In this document: positions 21,364 through 33,025 of the stretch, piece after piece
How positions within the stretch are numbered: position 1 is the stretch's first letter
Layout: the number at the start of each line of letters is the position of its first letter
DNA from: Saccharomyces paradoxus
Taxonomy: Eukaryota > Ascomycota > Saccharomycetes > Saccharomycetales > Saccharomycetaceae
NCBI RefSeq assembly: GCF_002079055.1
Contig: NC_047496.1
Coordinates: 310,001 to 374,000 of the forward strand
Length of the DNA: 64,000 bases
Reading direction: 5' to 3'
Notes under the pieces: generated by a model
The model's input: only the letters and a program-made list of their open reading frames with translations
Told to the model about the DNA's origin: nothing
Databases searched by the model: none
Position numbers and translations under genes: made by a program

Positions 21364-22806
21364 ATGTCTTCTGAATCGGGAAAGCCTGTTGCTAAGCCTA
21401 TTCGGAAGCCTGGCTATACTAATCCGGCTTTTAAAGCCCTTGGTATACCCGCCCTAAGGCTGCCTTCTCGAAACTGGATGATTTTCTGGTCTGTGTTAAC
21501 GGTATCCATCGGTGGCATAGCTTACGACAAATACAAGCAACGCCAGATCCTGAGCCATGCAACAGACTTGGTGAAGCCCTTGGCGGAGGAGGTCATGGAG
21601 GTAGATAAAGTTCCACGGAAGATCACCGTTTTTATTGCACCTCCTCCAAACGATTATCTGGAGAGTTCATTAAAGGTTTGGAGACGCTACGTTAAACCTG
21701 TACTGTATTATGCTGGATTAGACTATGAACTGGTTCAAGAGGACAGACAAGGGATCATTAGAACCAATGTAGCGAACAGAATCAGAGAATTGAGAAAGGA
21801 GATATTGGCATCGACGGATGAGCAGCCAGTTAAGGAGCCTAATCAAATAAAAACTATAGCAAAACCAAGCAGTTCTTCAACAAGTAAATTTTCATCACTG
21901 CTACCGTTTAGTAAAACTATTTCGGAGTCTCCAGCAGAAGATGAATCATTTGATCCAGAAATTGGTGAAAAGTTCAAAAAGAACTTCGATTGGAGGAACG
22001 TTATTGGTATCTTCTATACAATGCCAAAACCGACGCATATAATAAGTGAAGACGCCCTGACAAAGGACCCCATACTATCTGGTGGTGTTATTTGTTTAGG
22101 TAGAGGTGCTTATAAGGAGTATATTGCTGGTATACATGAAGGTTTACTCGGACCCATTGAGAAGATTGAAGAACCCGAATCTGCTGAGCCTAAGATAACT
22201 GGAGTTGATGAAGCGAAAGAAATGGAATCTAAGACAAGCGAATTTAGTGCTACGGAATTGGTAGATGCTGATAAAGAGACTGGTTTGGATGAGAAAACAG
22301 TACAAGATGATCTAAAGGTAGATGAAGAAAACACCCCGGAGGATTCGCAAATCTATACGAAGCCTTTTATCACTTCGGACCAATACCCTGAGCTGCAAAT
22401 TGCTTCGGAATTACAAACTCCAGATGGCGAGTTCATAAGAAACCCCGATACAAATATTCCGCTTCTAATTAATCAACCATTATTGGTCCTTCCAGTACCT
22501 AATTTAATAGGCTTTACTACTATTCCGAGAAGAATACATCGTTTTTACCAAAAGCGTTTCTATGTGGAGGACGTCTGTTCAAGTGTAGTTAACTGTGTTA
22601 GACAGACCCATATCAGACCGTTTGACATTTCAAAAGATATTGATTTGGCGAAGGATGAAGAAAAAGATTGGCCACATAACTGGGTCAAACAAGGTAAAGA
22701 AAAGAACAGTGAATGGACCCACGAATTAGTATGTGATCCTAGAGTCACGAAGCATATGTTTGTTTATGAGAAGCCATCCAAGGAAGAGCCCGAATCAAAT
22801 ATTTAA
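21364..22806 (+). CDS. TIM54: Mitochondrial TIM22-complex subunit Tim54
   Basis: Inner-membrane component of the TIM22 translocase that inserts carrier proteins; it is also needed for assembly of the Yme1 protease. A short basic N-terminus is followed by one membrane span, about residues 38-54 (WMIFWSVLTVSIGGIAY), then a large soluble domain facing the intermembrane space. The middle (about residues 275-335) is acidic and low in complexity. The frame is open from a TTG at 21337, but the first ATG at 21364 gives 480 aa, close to the 478 aa of S. cerevisiae. Confidence 0.94.
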   Translation: MSSESGKPVAKPIRKPGYTNPAFKALGIPALRLPSRNWMIFWSVLTVSIGGIAYDKYKQRQILSHATDLVKPLAEEVMEVDKVPRKITVFIAPPPNDYLESSLKVWRRYVKPVLYYAGLDYELVQEDRQGIIRTNVANRIRELRKEILASTDEQPVKEPNQIKTIAKPSSSSTSKFSSLLPFSKTISESPAEDESFDPEIGEKFKKNFDWRNVIGIFYTMPKPTHIISEDALTKDPILSGGVICLGRGAYKEYIAGIHEGLLGPIEKIEEPESAEPKITGVDEAKEMESKTSEFSATELVDADKETGLDEKTVQDDLKVDEENTPEDSQIYTKPFITSDQYPELQIASELQTPDGEFIRNPDTNIPLLINQPLLVLPVPNLIGFTTIPRRIHRFYQKRFYVEDVCSSVVNCVRQTHIRPFDISKDIDLAKDEEKDWPHNWVKQGKEKNSEWTHELVCDPRVTKHMFVYEKPSKEEPESNI

Positions 22807-22996
22807 TTGGATATATATCATGCTTTATCATCATTCACGATCGTCTTTATGTCTAACATATACCAAACCCTTTTCGAAGATTTCCCTTTACTAATGTTGA
22901 AATAGTTTTGATATATATACATATATATGTATAATCTGTAAATATAATGGAATGTGTACATTGTAACAGGATCTAAGTACAACTATCATCAACATT

Positions 22997-24136
22997 ATGA
23001 GTATTTTTTTCAAGTCGCCAATTGATATTGAGATCCTTTTTGACAATGAGGAATCTCGCAAACATGTAGACATTGCAACAAGACCAAGTAATTCCGGTTA
23101 TAAATCAATGAAAGAAAGCCTGCCCGTCTATGAAGATGGCGAATCCCTCGGTGGAATTGTTACCTTGAGAGTCCGGGATAGTAAAAAGGTAGATCATTTG
23201 GGCATAAAAGTGTCCGTTATTGGATCCATCGATATGTTAAAGTCACATGGCAGCGGTAATTCTTCTTCCAAAAAAGTTACGTCTAACACATCATCTTCAT
23301 CTTCTAATGGCTCAGTAGACGTACGGAAGAATTCTGTTGATCAGTTTTTGTGCCAAAGCTATGACCTTTGTCCTGCAGGTGAATTACAACATTCTCAAAG
23401 CTTTCCATTTCTATTCAGAGATTTAAGTAAAAGATACGAATCCTATAAGGGCAAAAATGTGGATGTGGCATACTATGTTAAAGTAACCGTTATGAGGAAG
23501 TCCACTGATATCTCGAAAATAAAAAGATTTTGGGTCTATCTTTATAATAGTATAACGACTGCGCCAAATACCCTTTCCGCGAATGAGACACAGGCAAACC
23601 CGAATGATAATACCGGTGATGAAAATGCAGCAAATAGTGCGAATGATAATACGCAGAGAAAGAGCACCCAGGGTGGGGCGGCAGACGGCAATCAGGTTTT
23701 GCCAGTATCACATTCAAATAATGAACCCAAACCCGTTAGATTAGATATAGGTATAGAAAATTGCCTTCACATTGAGTTTGAATATGCCAAATCCCAATAC
23801 AGTTTGAAAGAAGTTATTGTAGGACGTATATATTTCCTTTTGACGAGACTAAGAATAAAACATATGGAATTAAGTTTAATTACAAGAGAATCTTCCGGCC
23901 TTCAGACTTCTAATGTCATGACAGATTCCACCGCTATCCGATATGAAATAATGGATGGTTCTTCAGTGAAAGGTGAGACCATACCTATAAGATTATTCTT
24001 AAGCGGGTATGACTTGACCCCCAATATGAGCTGCAATTACTTTAACGTCAAGAATTATTTGAGTCTAGTTATTATCGATGAAGATGGCAGAAGATATTTT
24101 AAGCAATCAGAGATTACATTGTACCGGACCCGATAG
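22997..24136 (+). CDS. PEP8: Retromer subunit Vps26/Pep8
   Basis: Arrestin-fold subunit of the retromer core, which returns the carboxypeptidase Y receptor Vps10 from endosomes to the Golgi. Opening residues MSIFFKSPIDIEILFDNEESRK and the stretch LDIGIENCLHIEFEYAKSQYSLKEVIVGRIYFLLTRLRIKHMELSL are typical of VPS26. Between them, about residues 195-245, lies an Asn/Ala/Thr-rich insert that is a feature of the yeast protein and absent from animal VPS26. Length 379 aa equals S. cerevisiae. Confidence 0.95.
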   Translation: MSIFFKSPIDIEILFDNEESRKHVDIATRPSNSGYKSMKESLPVYEDGESLGGIVTLRVRDSKKVDHLGIKVSVIGSIDMLKSHGSGNSSSKKVTSNTSSSSSNGSVDVRKNSVDQFLCQSYDLCPAGELQHSQSFPFLFRDLSKRYESYKGKNVDVAYYVKVTVMRKSTDISKIKRFWVYLYNSITTAPNTLSANETQANPNDNTGDENAANSANDNTQRKSTQGGAADGNQVLPVSHSNNEPKPVRLDIGIENCLHIEFEYAKSQYSLKEVIVGRIYFLLTRLRIKHMELSLITRESSGLQTSNVMTDSTAIRYEIMDGSSVKGETIPIRLFLSGYDLTPNMSCNYFNVKNYLSLVIIDEDGRRYFKQSEITLYRTR

Positions 24137-24453
24137 GAAAGGTTGGCCAATGAATAAGGAGAATTTATAGTCTTCTATTTCTTCAACATCACGATGTTTA
24201 ACTTGTTTTGGCATTTATAGTGTTATACATAACAAAAACTAGATTTCAGTTGAAAGTCTTTGCGTATATTACAAAAAACTAGAAACGAAGGAGATAGAAT
24301 AAGACAGAGTAAGAAGGTCGAGTATTAAATTTCTTTTTCTCTACGAAAAGCCCTGATGGCTTTTGGTTTTCTAGCACTTCACACTGCTTCCGGCGAGCAT
24401 AACACTGCCGAAGGGCCAGTTTTTCCGTCAAGGTAATGTATGTACATACCTCT

Positions 24454-24464
24454 TTTTATGTTTA
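24454..24464 (+). other. Candidate replication origin (ARS consensus match)
   Basis: The sequence TTTTATGTTTA matches WTTTAYRTTTW at every position and is followed by the G favoured in the extended motif. It lies 318 bp past the PEP8 stop in a nucleosome-poor type of AT-rich gap. I recall a mapped origin in the corresponding S. cerevisiae gap but cannot verify it here; single consensus matches are frequent by chance. Confidence 0.4.
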
Positions 24465-25125
24465 GCATAATAAAAGTAGCTTAGAGTAAAAAAAGCCCGC
24501 TTCTGGACTTATGAGAAGAGAAAAGAAACGAAAGTATATACTTATTTACACGACACACCACTGTATGGAGATAAGTTGGGTTCAGCTGCTAATCCAATTT
24601 ATTCTACCCATTACTTGCTGCTATTGCCCACCAGCGAACATTTGATAATATGTCCTCACCGTTTACTTTTCAGTAGTGCCACCAGGGTTGTTGAGCTTGA
24701 CAAAAATGTTCGCACCGGTTGATTATTACTTGCACCACAAGCCTACATGGCTCCACGTCACATGAAACTACAGCGTGGGGCCTGGTTGAGCTAGGATATG
24801 CGACGAAGACGCTTCTGCTTAGTAACCACACCACATTTTCAGGGGGTCGATCTGCTTCCTTTACTGTCACGAGCGGCCCATAATCGCGCTCTTTTTAAAA
24901 GGCGCGAGACAGCAAACAGGAAGCTCGGGTTTCAACCTTCGGAGTAGTAGCAGATCTGGAGACTGGATCTTTACAATACAGCAAGGCAAGCCACCATCTG
25001 CTTCTTAGGTGCATGCGACGGTATCCACGTGCAGGACATCATAGTCTGAAAGGGGGGGAGCACATTCATTCTTTGTACCTGTAAGACCTTTAGTGATAAT
25101 AACGAGAACTGGAGTCTTTAAAACA

Positions 25126-26276
<1,151 letters not shown>

Positions 26277-26796
26277 GTAAAGCAATCTTGATGAAGATAA
26301 TGATTTTTTTAAATACAAGTAAATACTACTGTTTTTTTCTGCTAAATTTTGTAAAGACATAGATAAGTACGTACTACTTTTTAAGCCAGACAAGACTACG
26401 CATTAAATTTCCCTTTTTCACTTCTCACTTTTATTGTTAGCTACCATTATTTTAAATGTTAAAGGTAGGGACGTCGGCGGTTAAAATGTATTACCCTGAA
26501 TATGGAAGGTTGAGGTTTGTAAATGGTTTAAAGATTTTTCCTTTTTTGGAAATAAGTAAACAATGTACTGCTGCCTTTGAAAAACACACATACCCACAAT
26601 ATGTGACTATTGGCGAAGAACGCATTATCCTTTGAAGATATGGATATTGGGATTAAGGCCGTTGGTCTCCATTCCTGGTTGACTTTTGATCTAGGGTTTA
26701 ATCATCTTGTTACGTATCAGATCACGAAAGCATTTCCAAAATAATTGCATTTGCCCTTGAGCAGTATATATTCTAAGAACAAAATCACACTCTCAT
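26277..26796. other. Intergenic region TDH1-IRC8
   Basis: 520 nt containing the TDH1 terminator region (T-rich and TA-rich stretches just after the stop) and the IRC8 promoter. No RNA gene, repeat or discrete regulatory site was recognised. Confidence 0.5.
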
Positions 26797-29241
26797 ATGT
26801 GCCAAAACTCTGTTAGGAGGGGCAGTAAGACTGGATTTTTGGGTATTAAGTTCGGAAGTGCTCTTCTCTCAATAGCAACAGGTGCTATTGCTATCGCATT
26901 GTTGTGCAAGTTCCACGACCCCGAAGCTGTACTGATAGTTATTGTGTGCTCGACATTACTATATGGAATACCGTCACTGATATCATTTATCACAGAGACT
27001 GTTTTTGCACCCAGTAAATTTCGCATTGGGTACTTTTACAACGTTCTTAACTTTGCATTACCACTAATCACCTTGGGCTGCACAGTGGACTATTTTCATA
27101 ATACTTTGAGGAAGCCAATATCAGTACAAAACGAGTCTCATCGAGTCTATATATTAACCTTGGATTCGTTGTTAATTTTCACGCTCTTCGTTAATGGCAT
27201 ACAATTAGGCTTCTTTCTGAAGGATAGCAATGCAAACAATTTTGGTAGCTCATCTAGCAATATAAGTACGGATCAGTATGACAAAGAAGAAAATTCGGTG
27301 GAAAATGGAAGGTTTGTACCACTTAAGAATTCTTCACAGACCTTAACACCAGATTTGGAATTATTACATGGTGGTCCTAATAGTATGAATGGAGTAGCGT
27401 GGCTGATTAATGAGCTCTCTACTAGTTCAAATACGAACGCAAACAAACCCACAGCATCAGACGAAAATTCAAACTCTTCAGTTATTCGACACAAATTAGG
27501 CCCAATTACAGCCGGCAAGTATCCTAAAAAGCCATCTCATTCACATTTTTCTAAACTAAAAAAATATAATAGTTTCTTTTTGGGCCCTATAGAAAACAGG
27601 TACAAAAGAAATGCAAAACAGGCTGCTAAGGCTCCAAAAGAAAAAAAAAGCAACCACAGAAGTAGCCAGTATGTGTCCAGATTATCAACCATATCTGACA
27701 TCTCGAAAAGCTTCCTGAATTTCCTAGCGTTGAACGAGAAAAACGGAAATTCCACTTCTACTGCGAGAACACCTAGTGATGGAAGGGTTTCAATAATCAT
27801 TAACGAAGGAAATAATGCTTCAAAATACAAAAATCCTCACGATTCACACACTATTGAATCCCCGAACCTGGAGTTAGAAAGAGAAGCTATTGGGAGAATT
27901 AATAGTGCTTTACTTCCTGCATGTTTAAGAGTAACAGATAAGATTATCTCCCGCCAACAAAGTACTCAAAATGAAGAATCATACCAAGCAACACCATTGA
28001 TACCCCAGATGGAAGGTGGAGATGATTTCTATGTGAATGATATCTTAATGGCTGATGAACTACAAGATATTCCACAAGTCCCAAGGATAGCATCAGATAC
28101 GGAAAATGATTTTGAACAAGAATATACTGAACACGTGGATTTACCAGCTCGTGTCACTTTAGAGATGTGGGAAAAGGATCAGGAAAATATACTTCGAAAT
28201 GTTACAACAAACCTGAATAAAAGTAAATTACTTCCCCCATTCAGATTTACCTCCGAAAGTGATATGAATCCGAGTACATCCACCGAATTGGAAGTGGAAT
28301 TGCATACACAAAACAACTTTAGTTTCCCCTTCAAAAGTGAAGGATTACATATTGCTGCATCAGATCAAATCAACCAACAAGAATTTAAAACTTCAGATAC
28401 CATTAGTGAGCTAGATGAATATTTACATGATGCAAGCATTCAAGAAGAGGATGCCAGTCATCTAATCGAGAACAGTTTAAACCAAAATAATCTCTCCTCA
28501 ACTACTATTGACAACTGTCAGAAGGATATGGCTAGGTTTAGTACAAGACATTCACCAACCAAATCGATAATTTCCATGATCAGTGGGTCAGGAAGCGTCA
28601 AGCACCAACATTCACATAGCACCCTAAGCAACTTCTTCACTGGTCATTCAAGAAACAATTCTCAAATAAATCAACTATTACAAGGTTCTTCTAATATGCC
28701 GTCCAATACCTCACCGCATTCCTCTCCAACCAAATCGTTGAGAATGAGATTTGGAAAGAAGCTTTCATTATCGAATATATCTGATACAATGTCGCCATAT
28801 GAGGGTAATATAACAGATCCAATAAACTACTCGTTTGGCCACGGTCACAACAAAAATCAGAGCATCGATTTTAGCTACGTACGCACCTTACAAAGCAGCC
28901 ATTCACCTACAAAATCAACTTCAGGAAATTCACGTCGAGATTCTTTAAACAATGATAGATCTCATAGTGTTGTTAATGAAAGAGCGCTTAGAACTGCAAG
29001 TACATTATTCTACCTTCAACATAATAACGCCACATGTACATTGAATGGGGAAGAGCCAGTGCTGGAGGCACCACAATCTATACGGTCATTATCAAGTGGT
29101 TCTGAGCAAGAATCGGCGGGATCTAGAACCGGTTATCCAGAAGTAGTTTTCAGCGAGTATGATAGAGAAAAATGGAATGTTTTGAGAAATCTAAAACAAA
29201 TAGCGTCCGAAACAACTATAGGGAGCGGACCTGTTGAGTGA
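26797..29241 (+). CDS. IRC8: Bud-tip membrane protein Irc8
   Basis: Homologue of Irc8, a protein of unknown biochemical function whose S. cerevisiae transcript and product are found at the bud tip. Four hydrophobic spans are visible near the N-terminus (about residues 20-37, 44-66, 79-97 and 119-141). They are followed by a cytosolic tail of more than 650 residues rich in Ser, Asn and Thr. That tail has repeated HSPTKS-type motifs (near residues 588, 648 and 706) that look like proline-directed kinase sites. Length is 814 aa, slightly shorter than the S. cerevisiae protein. The architecture suggests a polarity-related plasma-membrane protein; that is inference. Confidence 0.9.
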   Translation: MCQNSVRRGSKTGFLGIKFGSALLSIATGAIAIALLCKFHDPEAVLIVIVCSTLLYGIPSLISFITETVFAPSKFRIGYFYNVLNFALPLITLGCTVDYFHNTLRKPISVQNESHRVYILTLDSLLIFTLFVNGIQLGFFLKDSNANNFGSSSSNISTDQYDKEENSVENGRFVPLKNSSQTLTPDLELLHGGPNSMNGVAWLINELSTSSNTNANKPTASDENSNSSVIRHKLGPITAGKYPKKPSHSHFSKLKKYNSFFLGPIENRYKRNAKQAAKAPKEKKSNHRSSQYVSRLSTISDISKSFLNFLALNEKNGNSTSTARTPSDGRVSIIINEGNNASKYKNPHDSHTIESPNLELEREAIGRINSALLPACLRVTDKIISRQQSTQNEESYQATPLIPQMEGGDDFYVNDILMADELQDIPQVPRIASDTENDFEQEYTEHVDLPARVTLEMWEKDQENILRNVTTNLNKSKLLPPFRFTSESDMNPSTSTELEVELHTQNNFSFPFKSEGLHIAASDQINQQEFKTSDTISELDEYLHDASIQEEDASHLIENSLNQNNLSSTTIDNCQKDMARFSTRHSPTKSIISMISGSGSVKHQHSHSTLSNFFTGHSRNNSQINQLLQGSSNMPSNTSPHSSPTKSLRMRFGKKLSLSNISDTMSPYEGNITDPINYSFGHGHNKNQSIDFSYVRTLQSSHSPTKSTSGNSRRDSLNNDRSHSVVNERALRTASTLFYLQHNNATCTLNGEEPVLEAPQSIRSLSSGSEQESAGSRTGYPEVVFSEYDREKWNVLRNLKQIASETTIGSGPVE

Positions 29242-29400
29242 ACTGGGCTGCTGGTAGTAAATAAACCGACTTTTTCATATATAACAAAGATACCCATGGG
29301 AGCTGTCAAGTAGAAAGTAAGTAATCAACTTTGCCAAGAGCAAGTATCTGATCCCGTAAAACATGATTTATTTATCTATTTTTTTTTTTTTCACTTTTTT

Positions 29401-29408
29401 GCGATGAG
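29401..29408 (+). promoter_or_regulatory. PAC box upstream of MTR4
   Basis: GCGATGAG, an exact PAC element, 134 bp before the MTR4 ATG and directly after a long T tract that resembles a degenerate RRPE. This pair marks ribosome-biogenesis genes regulated by Dot6/Tod6 and Stb3 and fits the role of Mtr4 in rRNA processing. Confidence 0.7.
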
Positions 29409-29541
29409 ATGCATATAATGAAAGAAAAGAATAGCAGTATAATGCGTGAAGTAATACCTATGTAGTGACTCATCTTGAGTGACGTATCCTTTCCTTTCTG
29501 TATTTTGAACATTTGCAAGACATATAGATTATATACGAAGG

Positions 29542-32500
29542 ATGGATTCTACTGATCTGTTCGATGTTTTCGAGGAAGCACCTGCTGAACTTCCCATGGA
29601 CAGTAATGGAGAAAAAAATGCCAATACAAGTGTAGAAGATAGTCAAGATCATCCCGGGGATAAGAAGCATGGCCTTGAAGAAAATGAAGAAGAAGATGAT
29701 GATGGAGAAAACAATGGTGAAAACAAAAAAATCAAATCCAATAAGAGTAAAAGGGAAGATAAAAACAAGAAAGTTGTTGTGCCAGTTTTGGCAGATTCGT
29801 TCGAACAAGAAGCCTCTAGAGAAGTGGATGCGTCGAAGGGACTAACAAATTCAGAAACTTTACAAGTCGAGCAAGATGGTAAAGTCAGATTATCGCATCA
29901 AGTCCGCCACCAGGTGGCACTACCACCGAACTATGATTACACGCCTATCGCTGAACATAAGAGGGTAAATGAGGCTCGTACTTACCCATTTACGTTAGAC
30001 CCTTTCCAAGACACTGCGATCTCATGTATAGATAGAGGTGAATCTGTGCTGGTCTCTGCGCACACATCGGCTGGTAAAACAGTTGTCGCTGAATATGCCA
30101 TTGCACAATCTTTAAAAAATAAACAAAGAGTGATTTATACCTCTCCAATTAAGGCTCTATCAAATCAAAAATATAGAGAACTGTTGGCAGAATTTGGAGA
30201 TGTCGGTTTGATGACTGGTGATATTACAATCAATCCGGATGCGGGCTGTTTGGTCATGACAACTGAAATTTTGAGAAGTATGCTATATAGGGGTAGTGAA
30301 GTCATGAGAGAAGTTGCTTGGGTTATTTTTGATGAAGTTCATTACATGAGAGACAAAGAAAGAGGTGTTGTATGGGAAGAAACAATCATTTTACTGCCAG
30401 ATAAGGTCCGTTATGTGTTTTTATCAGCCACTATTCCAAATGCAATGGAATTCGCTGAATGGATATGTAAGATCCATTCTCAGCCATGTCATATTGTCTA
30501 CACAAATTTCCGTCCAACTCCTTTACAGCATTATCTGTTTCCAGCTCATGGAGATGGTATTTATTTGGTGGTTGACGAAAAGAGTACTTTTAGAGAGGAA
30601 AATTTCCAAAAGGCAATGGCATCCATAAGTAACCAAATAGGTGATGATCCAAATTCCACCGACTCAAGAGGTAAAAAAGGTCAAACCTACAAAGGTGGAT
30701 CCGCTAAGGGTGACGCCAAGGGTGACATTTATAAGATTGTGAAAATGATTTGGAAGAAAAAGTACAATCCAGTGATTGTATTTTCGTTCAGTAAGCGTGA
30801 TTGTGAAGAATTAGCGTTGAAAATGTCCAAACTAGATTTCAATTCAGATGATGAAAAGGATGCTTTGACGAAGATTTTTAATAACGCCATTGCACTATTA
30901 CCAGAGACAGACAGAGAGTTGCCTCAAATCAAACACATTTTGCCATTATTAAGAAGAGGTATTGGTATTCATCATTCCGGTTTACTGCCCATATTGAAGG
31001 AAGTCATTGAAATTTTGTTCCAAGAAGGGTTTTTGAAAGTATTGTTTGCAACAGAAACATTTTCCATAGGATTAAACATGCCTGCTAAAACTGTCGTTTT
31101 TACGTCTGTCAGAAAGTGGGATGGCCAACAGTTCCGCTGGGTTTCAGGTGGTGAATATATTCAAATGTCTGGTCGTGCTGGTCGTCGTGGTTTAGATGAT
31201 CGTGGTATCGTTATTATGATGATTGATGAGAAAATGGAACCTCAAGTGGCCAAAGGTATGGTTAAGGGGCAAGCAGATAGATTAGACTCAGCTTTTCACT
31301 TAGGATATAACATGATATTGAATTTGATGAGAGTGGAAGGTATCTCTCCTGAATTCATGTTGGAGCATTCTTTCTTTCAGTTTCAAAATGTTATTTCAGT
31401 ACCAGTCATGGAAAAGAATCTTGCTGAACTGAAAAAGGAGTCTGACGGTATTGAAGTTGAAGATGAAGAAAATGTTAGAGAATACTATGAGATTGAGCAA
31501 GCTGTCAAGAGTTACCACGAAGATGTTCGTCAAGTTATCACCCATCCAGCAAACGCTTTAAGCTTTCTACAACCAGGTAGACTGGTTGAAATCTCTGTAA
31601 ACGGCAAGGATAACTATGGTTGGGGTGCAGTTGTTGATTTCGCCAAAAGAATTAACAAACGTAACCCAAGTGCTGTTTATACAGACCATGAATCCTACAT
31701 CGTTAATGTGGTCGTTAACACCATGTATATAGACTCTCCAGTCAACTTGTTGAAACCTTTCAACCCTACGTTCCCAGAAGGGATTCGCCCAGCTGAAGAA
31801 GGTGAAAAAAGCATATGTGCTGTTATTCCCATAACGTTGGATTCAATCAAGTCGATCGGTAATTTGAGACTATATATGCCTAAGGATATTAGAGCCAGCG
31901 GCCAAAAAGAAACTGTTGGGAAGTCTTTAAAGGAAGTTAATCGAAGGTTCCCGGATGGTATTCCTGTACTTGATCCTATTAAAAATATGAAGATCGAAGA
32001 CGAGGACTTTTTAAAGTTAATGAAGAAGATCGATGTTTTGAATACAAAATTATCTTCCAATCCATTAACCAATTCCATGAGACTAGATGAACTATATGGT
32101 AAATACAGTAGGAAGCACGATTTGCAAGAAGATATGAAACAATTGAGACGTAAAATTTCAGAATCGCAAGCCGTCATCCAACTGGACGACCTTCGTCGCC
32201 GTAAGAGAGTTTTGCGTCGTTTAGGATTCTGTACTCCTAATGATATCATTGAACTTAAAGGTAGAGTTGCATGTGAAATCTCTAGTGGTGATGAGCTGTT
32301 ACTAACAGAATTGATTTTCAATGGTAACTTCAACGAATTGAAACCGGAACAAGCAGCAGCATTATTGTCATGCTTTGCATTCCAAGAACGTTGTAAAGAA
32401 GCGCCTAGATTGAAACCAGAACTTGCTGAACCCTTGAAAGCTATGAGAGAAATTGCAGCCAAGATTGCCAAGATCATGAAGGATTCTAAAATTGAAGTTG

Positions 32501-32769
32501 TAGAGAAGGACTACGTTGAAAGTTTCAGACATGAACTAATGGAAGTGGTATATGAATGGTGTAGAGGAGCTACATTTACACAAATCTGTAAAATGACCGA
32601 TGTTTACGAAGGCTCGTTGATCAGGATGTTCAAGAGATTAGAAGAATTGGTAAAGGAGCTGGTAGATGTCGCCAATACCATTGGTAACTCATCACTCAAG
32701 GAAAAGATGGAATCCGTCTTGAAATTAATTCATAGAGACATCGTTTCTGCTGGCTCTTTGTATTTATAG
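29542..32769 (+). CDS. MTR4: Exosome-associated RNA helicase Mtr4
   Basis: Ski2-like 3'-5' RNA helicase of the nuclear exosome and the TRAMP complex, needed for 5.8S rRNA maturation and nuclear RNA turnover. The N-terminus (residues 1-110) is acidic and disordered. The helicase core has Walker A AHTSAGKT (173-180), DEVH (264-267), SATIPN, and the motif VI region [15 protein letters not shown]. The arch with its KOW domain follows at about residues 610-870, then the helical DSHCT domain ending in GSLYL. Length is 1075 aa against 1073 in S. cerevisiae. The upstream PAC box supports membership of the ribosome-biogenesis regulon. Confidence 0.97.
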   Translation: MDSTDLFDVFEEAPAELPMDSNGEKNANTSVEDSQDHPGDKKHGLEENEEEDDDGENNGENKKIKSNKSKREDKNKKVVVPVLADSFEQEASREVDASKGLTNSETLQVEQDGKVRLSHQVRHQVALPPNYDYTPIAEHKRVNEARTYPFTLDPFQDTAISCIDRGESVLVSAHTSAGKTVVAEYAIAQSLKNKQRVIYTSPIKALSNQKYRELLAEFGDVGLMTGDITINPDAGCLVMTTEILRSMLYRGSEVMREVAWVIFDEVHYMRDKERGVVWEETIILLPDKVRYVFLSATIPNAMEFAEWICKIHSQPCHIVYTNFRPTPLQHYLFPAHGDGIYLVVDEKSTFREENFQKAMASISNQIGDDPNSTDSRGKKGQTYKGGSAKGDAKGDIYKIVKMIWKKKYNPVIVFSFSKRDCEELALKMSKLDFNSDDEKDALTKIFNNAIALLPETDRELPQIKHILPLLRRGIGIHHSGLLPILKEVIEILFQEGFLKVLFATETFSIGLNMPAKTVVFTSVRKWDGQQFRWVSGGEYIQMSGRAGRRGLDDRGIVIMMIDEKMEPQVAKGMVKGQADRLDSAFHLGYNMILNLMRVEGISPEFMLEHSFFQFQNVISVPVMEKNLAELKKESDGIEVEDEENVREYYEIEQAVKSYHEDVRQVITHPANALSFLQPGRLVEISVNGKDNYGWGAVVDFAKRINKRNPSAVYTDHESYIVNVVVNTMYIDSPVNLLKPFNPTFPEGIRPAEEGEKSICAVIPITLDSIKSIGNLRLYMPKDIRASGQKETVGKSLKEVNRRFPDGIPVLDPIKNMKIEDEDFLKLMKKIDVLNTKLSSNPLTNSMRLDELYGKYSRKHDLQEDMKQLRRKISESQAVIQLDDLRRRKRVLRRLGFCTPNDIIELKGRVACEISSGDELLLTELIFNGNFNELKPEQAAALLSCFAFQERCKEAPRLKPELAEPLKAMREIAAKIAKIMKDSKIEVVEKDYVESFRHELMEVVYEWCRGATFTQICKMTDVYEGSLIRMFKRLEELVKELVDVANTIGNSSLKEKMESVLKLIHRDIVSAGSLYL

Positions 32770-33025
32770 TTGTCACGCACAATTATGTATTTTATTTTGT
32801 TTTTATTGGTATATTTTATAATTGAATAGATTTTTCCTACATTTGCTAAAATCATACTTACTTTTGCTTGTAGATTAGCTGCGTTATTGATATATAACTA
32901 TTCGTACACCCATACATTCGATGGAGTGCAATGTTGCTAGAGATAATAAGAAGATATTTAAACTCTTTACCAATATCCGTCAAAATACCACCAAAACCAG
33001 TCAACCTGTATCTTATTGCATCTTA

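Noticed and set aside
31695-32477. A 260-codon minus-strand frame within MTR4
   Set aside because: Antisense shadow of a well-conserved helicase gene; Ser/Leu-rich composition typical of the reverse of Lys/Glu-rich coding sequence.
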